A stretch of 64,000 nucleotides of DNA from Parafrigoribacterium_A sp035571875 (lineage in GTDB: Bacteria; Actinomycetota; Actinomycetes; Actinomycetales; Microbacteriaceae), in assembly GCA_035571875.1 (NCBI GenBank), contig DATNBR010000050.1:1-64000 (forward strand), given 5' to 3'. The notes beneath the pieces were generated by a model that did not search any database, had not been told where the DNA came from, and was given only the letters and a program-made list of their open reading frames with translations. This document shows, in pieces, positions 15,570 to 25,077 of this stretch. Every line of letters starts with the position of its first letter. The stretch's first letter is position 1. Position numbers and translations under genes: made by a program.

Positions 15570-16433
15570 ATGCCTGTCACGCCGATCGCCGACCTTCGCA
15601 CTCGCGCGATCGAGACGCTCGCGGCGGCGGGCATCGAGTCACCGGATGTCGACGCGGAACTACTCATCGGCCACGTGCTGCAGCTCAGCCGCGGCGAGGT
15701 GCAGGCGAAGGCGATCACCGGCGCAGAGGTGAGTGAACAGCACGCGGCAGCCATCAACGAGCTCGTCGCCAGGCGAGCGTCGCGCGAGCCGCTGCAGCAC
15801 ATCACCGGCCGTGCCCCGTTCCGTTCCATGGAACTCGCCGTCGGGCCCGGCGTCTTCGTGCCGCGGCCGGAGACCGAGCACGTCGCGCAGTTTGCGATCG
15901 ACGCTCTCGCGGCGGCAGCATCCGCCTCTCCGATCGGCGTGGATCTCGGCACCGGCAGCGGCGCTATCGCGCTCGCCATGGCGACCGAGGTGCCGCACGC
16001 GACGGTCTACGGCATCGAACTCTCGCCGCAGGCCTTCCCCTGGACCGAGCGCAACTTCCGCGAGAGCGGCGCCACGAACGCCACCGCGATTCTCGGCGAT
16101 CTCGCGGACGCGCTCCGCGAACTCGACGGCACCGTCTCCGTCGTCGCCTCGAACCCGCCCTATATTCCGACGGATGCGATTCCCCGCGACCCCGAGGTGC
16201 GCTTGTTCGATCCCGCGCTCGCTCTCTACGGCGGCGGCGATGGACTGGATGTCGTCCGCACGGTCTCCCGCGTCGGCCTGCGCCTGCTGCACCCCGGCGG
16301 CACCCTCGTGCTCGAGCACGGCGAGTTGCAGGCCGCGCAGATCGCGGAGCTCCTGCGGGCGGACGGCTGGCACGCGATCGCGAGCCACCGCGACCTCCTC
16401 GGCCGCGACCGCGCTACGACGGCCCTCCGCTGA
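15570..16433 (+). CDS. prmC: Release factor glutamine methyltransferase
   Basis: A 287-residue SAM-dependent methyltransferase that N5-methylates the glutamine of the GGQ motif in release factors. The N-terminal helical substrate domain (1-95) is followed by FVPRPETE, the SAM-binding VDLGTGSGAIALA (about 125-137), and the catalytic NPPY (about 195-198). ATG 15570 gives standard length. TAGATT (15556-15561) lies eight bases upstream and there is no clear ribosome binding site, suggesting leaderless initiation. The frame extends upstream through repeats, which argues against an earlier start. It lies downstream of its substrate gene prfA and converges with a HAD hydrolase gene. Confidence 0.93.
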   Translation: MPVTPIADLRTRAIETLAAAGIESPDVDAELLIGHVLQLSRGEVQAKAITGAEVSEQHAAAINELVARRASREPLQHITGRAPFRSMELAVGPGVFVPRPETEHVAQFAIDALAAAASASPIGVDLGTGSGAIALAMATEVPHATVYGIELSPQAFPWTERNFRESGATNATAILGDLADALRELDGTVSVVASNPPYIPTDAIPRDPEVRLFDPALALYGGGDGLDVVRTVSRVGLRLLHPGGTLVLEHGELQAAQIAELLRADGWHAIASHRDLLGRDRATTALR

Positions 16434-16471
16434 CGCGGCTCCGCCGGCACCGCCGGCGCCGCAGCGAAGCG

Positions 16472-16490
16472 CCCTTCGACAGGCTCAGGG
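16472..16490. repeat. REP-like repeat containing a stop codon
   Basis: CCCTTCGACAGGCTCAGGG has complementary ends (CCCT/AGGG) and belongs to the same TTCGACA(A/G)GCTCA family as 8675-8691. It lies between the convergent prmC and HAD genes, and its TCA (16485-16487) supplies the stop codon of the minus-strand HAD gene. Confidence 0.55.
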
Positions 16491-17111
16491 GCCGTCGACC
16501 GAGCGGGCCGCTGCGAACGCCTCGACGGCCTCCAGCAGTCCCCTCGGTTCGGTGAACAGATGCCCCGTGATGCCACAGGACTCCGCTCCGGCGACGTTCT
16601 CGGGCAGGTCGTCGGCGAAGAATGCGTCGTCGGCGGCGACGCCGTAACGGTCGAGAACCGCTTTGAACACCCTCGGGTCGGGTTTGCGAGCCCCGTAGTC
16701 GCTCGAGGTGAACAGGTGATCGCCGAAGACCGGCACGAGCTCGGGTGCGAGCGTTCTGATGTGCCTCGACGTCAGCGGGCCGTTGTTGGTCAGCAGGGTC
16801 ACCTGGCCGAGCTCGGATGCGCGCTTCACCGCCGCAATGGAGTCCGGAAGTGGGGTCATCGCGCCACCGCGTGCCTTCAGCCAGTCGTCCTCGCTCAAGA
16901 CGAACCCGATCGCCTCATTGAACGCGAGTAGATAATCCTCGGGGGAGAGGTATTCGCCGGCCTCGGCCGCGGCCTCGCCGCCCTGGTTCCACCAGCGCTC
17001 GCGAAGCTCCTCCTGCGGCAGGCCGGTGACGCGCGAGAGCGCGGTCATGCGGGCGAACCAGTCGAAGTCGTACAGCACATCGTCCATGTCGAAGATGTAG
17101 AGCAGGCTCAT
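16485..17111 (-). CDS. HAD-superfamily hydrolase
   Basis: A 208-residue haloacid-dehalogenase-type hydrolase, probably a small-molecule phosphatase. Motif I is FDMDDVLYDFD (Asp8, Asp10), motif II LLTNNG, motif III Lys in GARKPDPRVF, and motif IV FADDLPENV. A helical cap follows motif I (about 20-85). ATG 17111 overlaps the stop of the upstream HAD gene by four bases, so the two are co-translated. The sequences are clear paralogues (both contain a WW-x-G-G cap motif and an ARKPD motif), suggesting tandem duplication. Its stop codon lies inside an interspersed repeat. The substrate is unknown; a broad sugar-phosphate or nucleotide phosphatase is the simplest reading. Confidence 0.8.
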   Translation of the reverse strand: MSLLYIFDMDDVLYDFDWFARMTALSRVTGLPQEELRERWWNQGGEAAAEAGEYLSPEDYLLAFNEAIGFVLSEDDWLKARGGAMTPLPDSIAAVKRASELGQVTLLTNNGPLTSRHIRTLAPELVPVFGDHLFTSSDYGARKPDPRVFKAVLDRYGVAADDAFFADDLPENVAGAESCGITGHLFTEPRGLLEAVEAFAAARSVDGP

Positions 17112-17737
17112 CCGTTTCGTCCCGCGAAACGATCGATCGCGTCGTTCAGTGCGCCCACCTGCGGTACGCCGTCGATCGTCAGAAAGTGGTGAACGTGCAT
17201 GCCGAGGGATGCCGCACTCGCCACGTTCGCCCGCGAGTCGTCGATGAAGAGCGTGTCTTCCGGTCGGGCGTCGTAGTGCCGTAGCGCGCGCAGGTTCGCC
17301 TGCTCGTCCGGCTTTCTCGCGCCGAGTTGGAAGCTCACGAGCACGTTGTCTCCAAGAATCTCCGCGACATCCGGGGCCATGTGGCCGAGTGTCTCGGCGA
17401 ACGGCGCGGGGTTGTTGGAGAACAGCGACACGGTGCCGAGGGCGCTGCAGCGGCGCAGAGCGTCCACGCTGCCGGCGGTCGGCGTGCTCGCCTCGTGCCG
17501 TGACGCGCACCACTGCTCGAGTGACAGGGGATAGCCGGTGACCTCAGCGAACTTCTCGAGGTACTCGTGCGCCGTGTGCCAGGCACCGGCCTCCGCACGT
17601 TCCTCGTAACCGCCCGCCCACCAGCTCTTCGCGAGGTGATACTGGCTGGCACCCGTGATGCGTGCGAGCGCAGGAAGCCGCCTGCGAAAGTCGTACGCGT
17701 AAAGGGTCTTGTCGAAGTCGAACAGGTAGAGGTCCAC
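17108..17737 (-). CDS. HAD-superfamily hydrolase, paralogue of the downstream gene
   Basis: A 209-residue HAD hydrolase. Motif I is FDFDKTLYAYDF (Asp7, Asp9), motif II LFSNNP, motif III GARKPDEQ, and motif IV FIDDSRANV, all intact. The start is GTG 17737, preceded by AAAGGGAG. It is the first gene of a two-gene minus-strand unit diverging from sua5 across a 90-bp region that contains an inverted repeat. Activity on a phosphorylated metabolite is inferred from the family only. Confidence 0.8.
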   Translation of the reverse strand: MDLYLFDFDKTLYAYDFRRRLPALARITGASQYHLAKSWWAGGYEERAEAGAWHTAHEYLEKFAEVTGYPLSLEQWCASRHEASTPTAGSVDALRRCSALGTVSLFSNNPAPFAETLGHMAPDVAEILGDNVLVSFQLGARKPDEQANLRALRHYDARPEDTLFIDDSRANVASAASLGMHVHHFLTIDGVPQVGALNDAIDRFAGRNG

Positions 17738-17780
17738 TTCACTCCCTTTCCATCGTCCAGCCTAAACGCCGCCGGAGCGC

Positions 17781-17817
17781 GCGGGAGCGTTTCACCCACA
17801 GGCGCTCCCGCTACGAT
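17781..17817 (+). promoter_or_regulatory. Inverted repeat abutting the sua5 -10 box
   Basis: GCGGGAGCG (17781-17789) and CGCTCCCGC (17803-17811) form a perfect 9-bp inverted repeat with a 13-base spacer, immediately followed by TACGAT (17812-17817), a likely -10 box ten bases before ATG 17828. The repeat covers the -35 and spacer positions, so it could be an operator; it lies between divergently transcribed genes. Confidence 0.45.
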
Positions 17818-17827
17818 GTTGTTCGAC

Positions 17828-18883
17828 ATGGCGACCATCTATAACTGCTCTGATCAGAGCGAACTCCTCACTGGCATGCGGCTCGCACGCGCGGCGATCG
17901 GGCGCGGCGATCTCATCGTCATCCCCACCGACACGGTCTACGGTGTGGCCGTCGATGCGTTCAATTCCGACGCCGTGCTGCGCCTCCTCGACGCGAAGAA
18001 TCGCACGACAGCGTCGCCGCCCCCCGTTCTCGTGCCCGGCATTCCCACGCTCGACGCGCTGGCCGAGGTCGTACCGGATGAGGTGCGCGCCCTGGTCAAG
18101 GCGTTCTGGCCGGGTGGTCTCACGGTGATCCTGCCCGCGCAGGAGTCGCTCAAGTGGAACCTCGGCGAGACGCACGGTACCGTCGCGCTCCGCATGCCCG
18201 ATGACCCGATCGCGCTCGAGTTACTGTCGGAGACCGGTCCTCTCGCGGTGTCCTCGGCGAACCTCACCGGTGAGCCCGCGGCGATGACCGTCGAAGACGC
18301 CGAGCGGATGCTGGGCAACAGTGTCGAGGTCTACCTCGACGGCGGCGCGGTGGGCAGTCGCTATCCCGCGGCCGGCGACGGAACGGGCTCCACCATCGTG
18401 GACGCCACGGGACTCCTGCGCCCCGGTGGCAGCATTCGAATCGTGCGCCACGGCGTCATCCCCGATGAGGCCATCAACGAGGTTCTCGATGCCATGCCGA
18501 AGGTCTCGCTGGCGCGCGCCGACCTCGTGGCCACGCCGAGCGCTGAGGCAGCGGATGCGGATCCGGATGCGGATGCGGCCGACAAGTCGGCTGCGAAGAA
18601 GCCCGCAGTCAAGAAATCTGCGGTGGCGAAGCCTGCGGTTGCGAAACCAGCCGCGAAGAAGCCTGCGGCGGCGAAACCAGCCGCGAAGAAGCCTGCGGCG
18701 GCGAAACCGGCCGCGAAGAAGCCTGCGGTTGCGCCGGCCGTGAAGGCCGCGAGCACGCAACCGGCAGCCAAGACTGCGGCGAAGGCCACGGTTCCCAAGG
18801 CAGCGGCAGCCAAGACGCCGGCTAAGAAGGCACCGACGAGAAAAGCAACGGGCGAAACGGTTCCGGGCGAACCGGCGCCATGA
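17828..18883 (+). CDS. Threonylcarbamoyl-AMP synthase with histone-like tail
   Basis: A 351-residue protein whose first 205 or so residues are the YrdC/Sua5 domain that makes threonylcarbamoyl-AMP from threonine, bicarbonate and ATP for the t6A37 modification of ANN-decoding tRNAs. IPTDTVYGVAVDAF, the KNR-T-S nucleotide-binding stretch and PLAVSSANLTGEP are visible. Residues about 235-351 are a Lys/Ala/Pro-rich tail with AAKKPAAAKP repeats (exact 30-bp DNA repeats at 18641-18730), resembling histone H1-like nucleic-acid-binding tails. The start is ATG 17828; an in-frame ATG at 17816 is possible but overlaps the -10 box. It overlaps the next gene by four bases. Confidence 0.88.
   Translation: MATIYNCSDQSELLTGMRLARAAIGRGDLIVIPTDTVYGVAVDAFNSDAVLRLLDAKNRTTASPPPVLVPGIPTLDALAEVVPDEVRALVKAFWPGGLTVILPAQESLKWNLGETHGTVALRMPDDPIALELLSETGPLAVSSANLTGEPAAMTVEDAERMLGNSVEVYLDGGAVGSRYPAAGDGTGSTIVDATGLLRPGGSIRIVRHGVIPDEAINEVLDAMPKVSLARADLVATPSAEAADADPDADAADKSAAKKPAVKKSAVAKPAVAKPAAKKPAAAKPAAKKPAAAKPAAKKPAVAPAVKAASTQPAAKTAAKATVPKAAAAKTPAKKAPTRKATGETVPGEPAP
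18641..18730 (+). repeat. 30-bp coding tandem repeat, three copies
   Basis: The unit starting GCGAAACC(A/G)GCCGCGAAGAA recurs at 18641, 18671 and 18701 with an exact 30-bp period and only one base difference, encoding AKPAAKKPAA. Such near-identity in a coding tail points to recent slippage expansion or contraction. Confidence 0.8.
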
Positions 18884-20259
18884 GGCTGGTCTATTACCTG
18901 CTGGCGGGCGCGCTCTCGGCGGGTATCACCTTCGGTCTCGCGATCCTCATCTGGAAGCTCAGCATCCGGTACCGTCTGTACCCGAAGATCCGCGCACGTG
19001 ATGTGCACACGCGCCCGACCCCCCGCCTCGGCGGCATCGCGATGTTCATCGGCATCGGTGTCACGGTGGCCGTCGCCTCTCAGTTCAGCCAGTTCCACCT
19101 CGTCTTCGCGCGCCCCGGCCCCGTGCTCGCGATCTTCGGAGCCGCCCTCATCATCGTGCTCATCGGTGTAGCCGACGACATCTGGGACCTCGACTGGATG
19201 ACCAAGCTTGCCGGTCAGCTGATCGCCGCCAGCCTGCTTGCCTGGCAGGGGGTGCAGCTCACCTCCATCCCCATCGTCGGCGGCGTGATCGTGCTGTCCT
19301 CCTACGCCGGGCTCCTCACGACCGTGCTCATCATCGTGCTGGTCATGAACGCCGTGAACTTCATCGACGGTCTCGATGGCCTCGTCGCGGGCGTCGCACT
19401 CATTGCGAACGTCGTCTTTCTCATCTACAGCTGGATCCTGGCGACATCCATGGCCCAGGCGGAATACTTCAACCTGGCCTCCCTGCTCACCGCGGTGCTC
19501 ATCGGTGCCTGCGTCGGATTCCTGCCGCTCAACTGGCACCCGGCGAGGCTCTTCATGGGGGATGCGGGTGCGCTCCTGGTCGGCCTGCTCATGGCCACCT
19601 CCGCCATCTCCGTCACCGGCCAGGTTGACATTGCCTCGCTCCAGTACACGAAGCAGCTCGCCCCCGCCTTCATCCCGATCCTGCTCCCGCTCGCCGTGCT
19701 CATCGTTCCTCTTCTCGACTTCGCGCTTGCGGTCATCCGCAGGCTCCGGGCTGGCAAATCGCCCTTCACCGCGGATCGCAAGCACCTGCATCACCGCCTC
19801 CTCGACATGGGGCACTCGCACTTCCACGCGGTGCTGATCTTCTACGCTTGGACTGCCGTCGTCTCCATCGGATGCCTGCTCTTCCTGTTTGTACAGGCCG
19901 TCTGGGCGATCACGATCATGGCGGTCGGCCTCGTCGTGTGCACGTGGTTCACCATCGCGCCGCTCACCCGGCGCAAGGTGGCGGAGGCCGCCGTACAGCT
20001 CGCTGAGACCGGCGATCTCGAGCAGGCCGGGGCGGCACGCTTCGATCCGCTCGACGAAGCCGCCAACGACGCGCCGGCGGGCGCGCACGGCACGGCACGG
20101 GAAACGCGCGAGAAAGATGCGGCTCTCGAGGCCTTGACGCGCACCGCGAGCGAATCGCACAGACCGTCGCGGCACGATGAGAGCCGCTCGCAGACCGAGC
20201 AGAACCGTTCGCAGACCGACCAGGACTCACCAAGGCAGAAAGAGAGTGGCACAGCATGA
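18880..20259 (+). CDS. wecA: Polyprenyl-phosphate GlcNAc-1-phosphate transferase (WecA/TagO type)
   Basis: A 459-residue polytopic membrane enzyme of the MraY/WecA family that transfers a HexNAc-1-phosphate from a UDP-sugar to polyprenyl phosphate, starting a cell-wall glycopolymer. About eleven hydrophobic segments are visible. Diagnostic motifs are GVADDIWD (catalytic Asp pair), NAVNFIDGLDGLVAG, RLFMGDAG and the cytoplasmic HLHHRLLDMGHSH loop characteristic of the WecA branch rather than MraY. A hydrophilic C-terminal tail of about 90 residues, rich in Gln/Ser/Arg/Glu, follows the last helix. The gene overlaps sua5 and the AtpI-like gene by four bases each, an arrangement seen upstream of atp operons in actinobacteria. 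The exact sugar is not determinable. Confidence 0.9.
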   Translation: MRLVYYLLAGALSAGITFGLAILIWKLSIRYRLYPKIRARDVHTRPTPRLGGIAMFIGIGVTVAVASQFSQFHLVFARPGPVLAIFGAALIIVLIGVADDIWDLDWMTKLAGQLIAASLLAWQGVQLTSIPIVGGVIVLSSYAGLLTTVLIIVLVMNAVNFIDGLDGLVAGVALIANVVFLIYSWILATSMAQAEYFNLASLLTAVLIGACVGFLPLNWHPARLFMGDAGALLVGLLMATSAISVTGQVDIASLQYTKQLAPAFIPILLPLAVLIVPLLDFALAVIRRLRAGKSPFTADRKHLHHRLLDMGHSHFHAVLIFYAWTAVVSIGCLLFLFVQAVWAITIMAVGLVVCTWFTIAPLTRRKVAEAAVQLAETGDLEQAGAARFDPLDEAANDAPAGAHGTARETREKDAALEALTRTASESHRPSRHDESRSQTEQNRSQTDQDSPRQKESGTA

Positions 20260-20744
20260 GCGCCGTTCCCGTATTGAAGAAGATCCTCCTCTGGGGCGGT
20301 ATCCTCGCCCTCGGTCTCGCCGTCGTGGGGTCGATCGTCGGCTACCTCGTGGCCGGCTGGAGCGGCGTCGCAGGCGCCCTCATCGGCACCGCGATGGCGG
20401 TATTGTTCCTCGGGATCACTGCCCTCAGCATCCTCATCGCCGGTCGTTTCAGCCTGGTCGCCTTCTTCGGCATCGTCATGGGCGCCTGGATCCTGAAGTT
20501 CATCGTCTTCCTCGTGCTGGTGTTCCTGCTCAAGGACCAGCCGTGGCTGCAGCCCACCGTCATGTTCCTCTGCATCGTCGTCGCTGTGGTCGGCACACTG
20601 GTTGTCGACGTGGTCGTGATCGCTCGATCGCGCATGCCCTACGTGAGTGACATCACACTCCCCGGCGATGCGGCTGGCGACGCGCCCGCCGCGCCCACCG
20701 CGGGTGGCGCCGAGGGTGCGGCGGGGGACAAGTCGAGCCGCTGA
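20256..20744 (+). CDS. AtpI-like membrane protein upstream of the ATP synthase operon
   Basis: A 162-residue protein with four hydrophobic segments (about residues 8-30, 36-60, 66-90 and 96-120) and an Ala/Gly-rich soluble C-terminus. Its size, four-helix layout and place directly before atpB match the poorly conserved AtpI-type (ATP synthase protein I) genes, thought to help c-ring assembly or magnesium uptake. Sequence similarity is too weak for a firm call. The start ATG 20256 overlaps wecA by four bases. Confidence 0.6.
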   Translation: MSAVPVLKKILLWGGILALGLAVVGSIVGYLVAGWSGVAGALIGTAMAVLFLGITALSILIAGRFSLVAFFGIVMGAWILKFIVFLVLVFLLKDQPWLQPTVMFLCIVVAVVGTLVVDVVVIARSRMPYVSDITLPGDAAGDAPAAPTAGGAEGAAGDKSSR

Positions 20745-20778
20745 GATTCGGTCGGACGCAAATCTCTTGATAGAGTTT

Positions 20779-20802
20779 GAGGCGTTCGCCTCCCCCCTTT
20801 TT
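20779..20802 (+). terminator. Possible attenuator or terminator before atpB
   Basis: GAGGC (20779-20783) and GCCTC (20788-20792) form a short hairpin followed by CCCCC and then TTTTT (20798-20802). It sits in the 98-bp gap between the AtpI-like gene and atpB and could partly separate wecA/AtpI-like transcription from the atp operon. The stem is only five base pairs, so this is tentative. Confidence 0.35.
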
Positions 20803-20842
20803 CCTCGTCGCGTGATGCCACGCCCCGATTCTGGAGTTAGCG

Positions 20843-21667
20843 CTGTTACTTAACGCCGTCACGTCGCTCCTCCCGTTCGCCACCGATGGTGGCAGCGGTG
20901 AAGGGGGTTTCCACGGGCCGTCGATCGAAGAATTCTTCCCCGACGTCATCTTGTTCGCGAACACGCCGTTCGAGATGAACCGCATCATGATGATCCGGGT
21001 TCTCGTGGCGCTGGTGCTCGTGCTGGTCTTCTGGCTCGGCACGCGCAAGATGCGGATCATCCCGACCCGCGGTCAGAGCCTGATCGAGATGGGTCTCGAC
21101 TTCGTTCGGGTCAGCATCGCGGAAGACCTGCTCGGTAAGAAAGACGGAGCGCGCTTCCTGCCGCTGCTCACCACCATCTTCTTCATGGTCCTCGGGCTGA
21201 ACCTCACGGGCGTCATCCCCGGCTTGAATATCGCCGGCACCTCGGTCATCGGTGTTCCGCTCCTGCTCGCCGTGATCGCCTACGGAACCTTCATCTACGC
21301 CGGCGTGCGCAAGAGCCCGAAGAACTTCTTCAAGAACTCGCTGTTCCCGCCCGGGGTTCCCGGTGGCCTGCTTCCGCTGATTGCGGTGATCGAGTTGATC
21401 TCCACCTTCGTACTTCGGCCGATCACCCTCACCCTGCGACTCCTCATGAACATGATGGTCGGGCACTTCCTGCTCGTGCTGTTCTTCGCGGCGACCCAGT
21501 TCTTCCTCTTCACCGCGGGCGGCTGGTACAGCCTGTTCGGCATCGGAACGTTCGCTTTCGGAATCGCGTTCACGCTGTTCGAACTGCTCATCATTGTTCT
21601 GCAGGCATACATCTTCACCCTCCTCACTGCTGTCTATATTCAGCTGGCAGTGCTCGAGGAACACTAG
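20843..21667 (+). CDS. atpB: ATP synthase subunit a
   Basis: The Fo a subunit (274 residues from the chosen start), which carries the proton half-channels facing the c-ring. The essential arginine lies in LTLRLLMNMMVGH, and five or six transmembrane helices are visible. The conserved N-terminal region GPSIEEFFPDVILFANTPFEMNRI lies upstream of the first standard in-frame start codon (TTG 20951). No ATG, GTG or TTG exists between the preceding in-frame stop (20813) and that motif. CTG 20843 has GGAG (20833-20836) six bases upstream and is therefore the best start. The first gene of atpBEFHAGDC. Confidence 0.93.
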   Translation: MLLNAVTSLLPFATDGGSGEGGFHGPSIEEFFPDVILFANTPFEMNRIMMIRVLVALVLVLVFWLGTRKMRIIPTRGQSLIEMGLDFVRVSIAEDLLGKKDGARFLPLLTTIFFMVLGLNLTGVIPGLNIAGTSVIGVPLLLAVIAYGTFIYAGVRKSPKNFFKNSLFPPGVPGGLLPLIAVIELISTFVLRPITLTLRLLMNMMVGHFLLVLFFAATQFFLFTAGGWYSLFGIGTFAFGIAFTLFELLIIVLQAYIFTLLTAVYIQLAVLEEH

Positions 21668-21716
21668 CGAGGTCCGGCGCCCGTCGGATCAGCAACAACG
21701 GAAGGAAACACCACTC

Positions 21717-21947
21717 GTGGATGCAACGAACCTCGCCGCCCTCAGCGGCAACATCGCCACCGTCGGTTACGGCCTGGCCGCGATCGGCCCAGGCATCGGC
21801 ATCGGCATCGTCGTCGGTAAGACCGTGGAGTCGGTTGCCCGCCAGCCTGAGCTGCAGGGTCGCCTCACCGTGCTCATGTACATCGGTATCGCGTTCACCG
21901 AGGCGCTCGCCTTCATCGGCATCGCGACCTACTTCTTCCTCAAGTAA
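21717..21947 (+). CDS. atpE: ATP synthase subunit c
   Basis: The 76-residue c subunit, two transmembrane helices joined by a polar loop (ARQPELQGR), which forms the rotating proteolipid ring. The proton-binding glutamate is in GIAFTEALAFIG in helix 2, and the glycine-rich helix 1 (GPGIGIGIVVG) is typical. The start is GTG 21717, chosen because GGAAGGA (21701-21707) lies just upstream. The stop overlaps the atpF start by one base (TAATG). Confidence 0.96.
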   Translation: MDATNLAALSGNIATVGYGLAAIGPGIGIGIVVGKTVESVARQPELQGRLTVLMYIGIAFTEALAFIGIATYFFLK

Positions 21948-22498
21948 TGCTCGCCACAGTCCTCAGGGCGGCGGGGGGTGAAGCCGCACCCAACCCGATC
22001 CTTCCCACCCTGCCTGACCTCTTCTGGTCGTTCGTGGTGTTCGTCATCATCCTGGTCGCGTTCTGGTTCCTCATTCTTCCGAGAATGAAGAAGATGCTGG
22101 ATGAGCGTGCTTCCCTCATCGAGGGCGGCATCAAGAAGGCCGAGATCGCCCAGGCCGAGGCGGCATCCGCTCTCGACAAGTACACCGAGCAGCTGGCGGA
22201 GGCTCGGGCCGAGGCCGCGAAGATTCGCGACCAGGCACGCGCCGACGGGACGCGCATCCTCGCCGAGCTCAAGGAGCAGGCACAGACCGAGGCTGCACGC
22301 ATCCTCAGCAACGCGACGACGCAGATCGAGGCCGAGCGCCAGGGCGCGCTCGTGTCGCTGCGCGCCGAGGTCGGCTCGCTTGCCATCGATCTCGCCTCTG
22401 GCGTGATCGGCGAAAGCCTCTCCGACGACAAGCGTGCGGCGAACGTTGTCGACCGCTTTCTCGCCGAGCTCGAGGCTTCCGAAGGAGCGAAGAAGTAG
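21947..22498 (+). CDS. atpF: ATP synthase subunit b
   Basis: A 183-residue b subunit, the peripheral stator stalk. A single transmembrane segment (about residues 21-43, DLFWSFVVFVIILVAFWF) is followed by a long Ala/Glu/Arg-rich coiled coil (EAASALDKYTEQLAEARAEAAK region) that dimerises and reaches the delta subunit. The ATG 21947 start overlaps the atpE stop by one base. atpH follows after two bases. Confidence 0.95.
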   Translation: MLATVLRAAGGEAAPNPILPTLPDLFWSFVVFVIILVAFWFLILPRMKKMLDERASLIEGGIKKAEIAQAEAASALDKYTEQLAEARAEAAKIRDQARADGTRILAELKEQAQTEAARILSNATTQIEAERQGALVSLRAEVGSLAIDLASGVIGESLSDDKRAANVVDRFLAELEASEGAKK

Positions 22499-22500
22499 TC

Positions 22501-23295
22501 ATGGGTTCAGCGACCAGAGAAGCACTTTCCGCCTCCACAGCGGCACTATCGGCGCTGTCGGCCGATCAGGTGACCCTGCAGCTGGCAGAGGAGTTGTTCG
22601 CGGCCAGCCGGGTCATCGGCGACTCCGGCCAACTGCGGGCGCTGCTCTCTGATCCGGAATCCGCTGACAAGGAGGCGGTGGTCAGCGCGGTCTTCGGCTC
22701 GTCGCTGTCCGACGTCACCCGGCGGTTGCTCCTCGATGTTGTTTCGCGGCGCTGGTCGAACGATCAGGACCTGGTCGCCGGTGTCGAGGAACTCGGCTAC
22801 CGTGCCGCGGCCGAATCCGCGGGCGCGAAGGTGTCGATCGATCGGGAACTCTTCGAGTTCAGCGGCGTGGTCGCCTCGAACAGCGAGCTCGAGCTCGCCG
22901 TCGGCAGCAAGCTCGACGCCGCGGGCAACAAGGTCGCGCTCGTTGAGCGTCTTCTCACGAAGACGGCCAGTCCGCAGACGATCGCCATCGTGCGACACAT
23001 TGTGCAGGCACCACGCGGGCGCCGCTTCGGCGCTGCCATTCAACACGCGGCCTCTATCGTCGCGGCCCAGGCCGGGATGTCGGTGGCTACGGTGACGAGT
23101 GCGGTCCCGATAGCGCCGGCGCAGTTGGCGAGACTCGAGAAGGGTCTGGCTGCGAGCTATGGCCGCGAGCTTCGCATCAACCAGCTGGTCGATCCTGAGC
23201 TCCTCGGCGGCCTTCGCGTGCAGGTGGGCGACGAGATCATCGACGGCAGCGTCGCAAGCAAGCTGAGCGAACTCCGGCTCCAGCTCGCGGTGTAG
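22501..23295 (+). CDS. atpH: ATP synthase subunit delta
   Basis: A 264-residue delta (OSCP-type) subunit linking the stator stalk to the top of F1. The N-terminal helical domain and the C-terminal signature GRELRINQLVDPELLGGLRVQVGDEIIDGS are clear. It is longer than the roughly 180-residue E. coli protein, as usual for actinobacteria. ATG 22501 is two bases after the atpF stop. A 96-bp gap with an imperfect hairpin (23318-23339) separates it from atpA. Confidence 0.94.
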   Translation: MGSATREALSASTAALSALSADQVTLQLAEELFAASRVIGDSGQLRALLSDPESADKEAVVSAVFGSSLSDVTRRLLLDVVSRRWSNDQDLVAGVEELGYRAAAESAGAKVSIDRELFEFSGVVASNSELELAVGSKLDAAGNKVALVERLLTKTASPQTIAIVRHIVQAPRGRRFGAAIQHAASIVAAQAGMSVATVTSAVPIAPAQLARLEKGLAASYGRELRINQLVDPELLGGLRVQVGDEIIDGSVASKLSELRLQLAV

Positions 23296-23391
23296 CCGCA
23301 CACAGACCGTGCAGTAGTCGATCGCCGAAGGGCGTTCGAGGGAAAGATCCAGAATTCGGGAAGCAATAGCCCGTAAAGGTAAAGGGAAAAA

Positions 23392-25029
<1,638 letters not shown>

Positions 25030-25077
25030 TCGTCGTCGACCACCACCACTGACAAGCCAACAAACAGGAAGAAAGAC

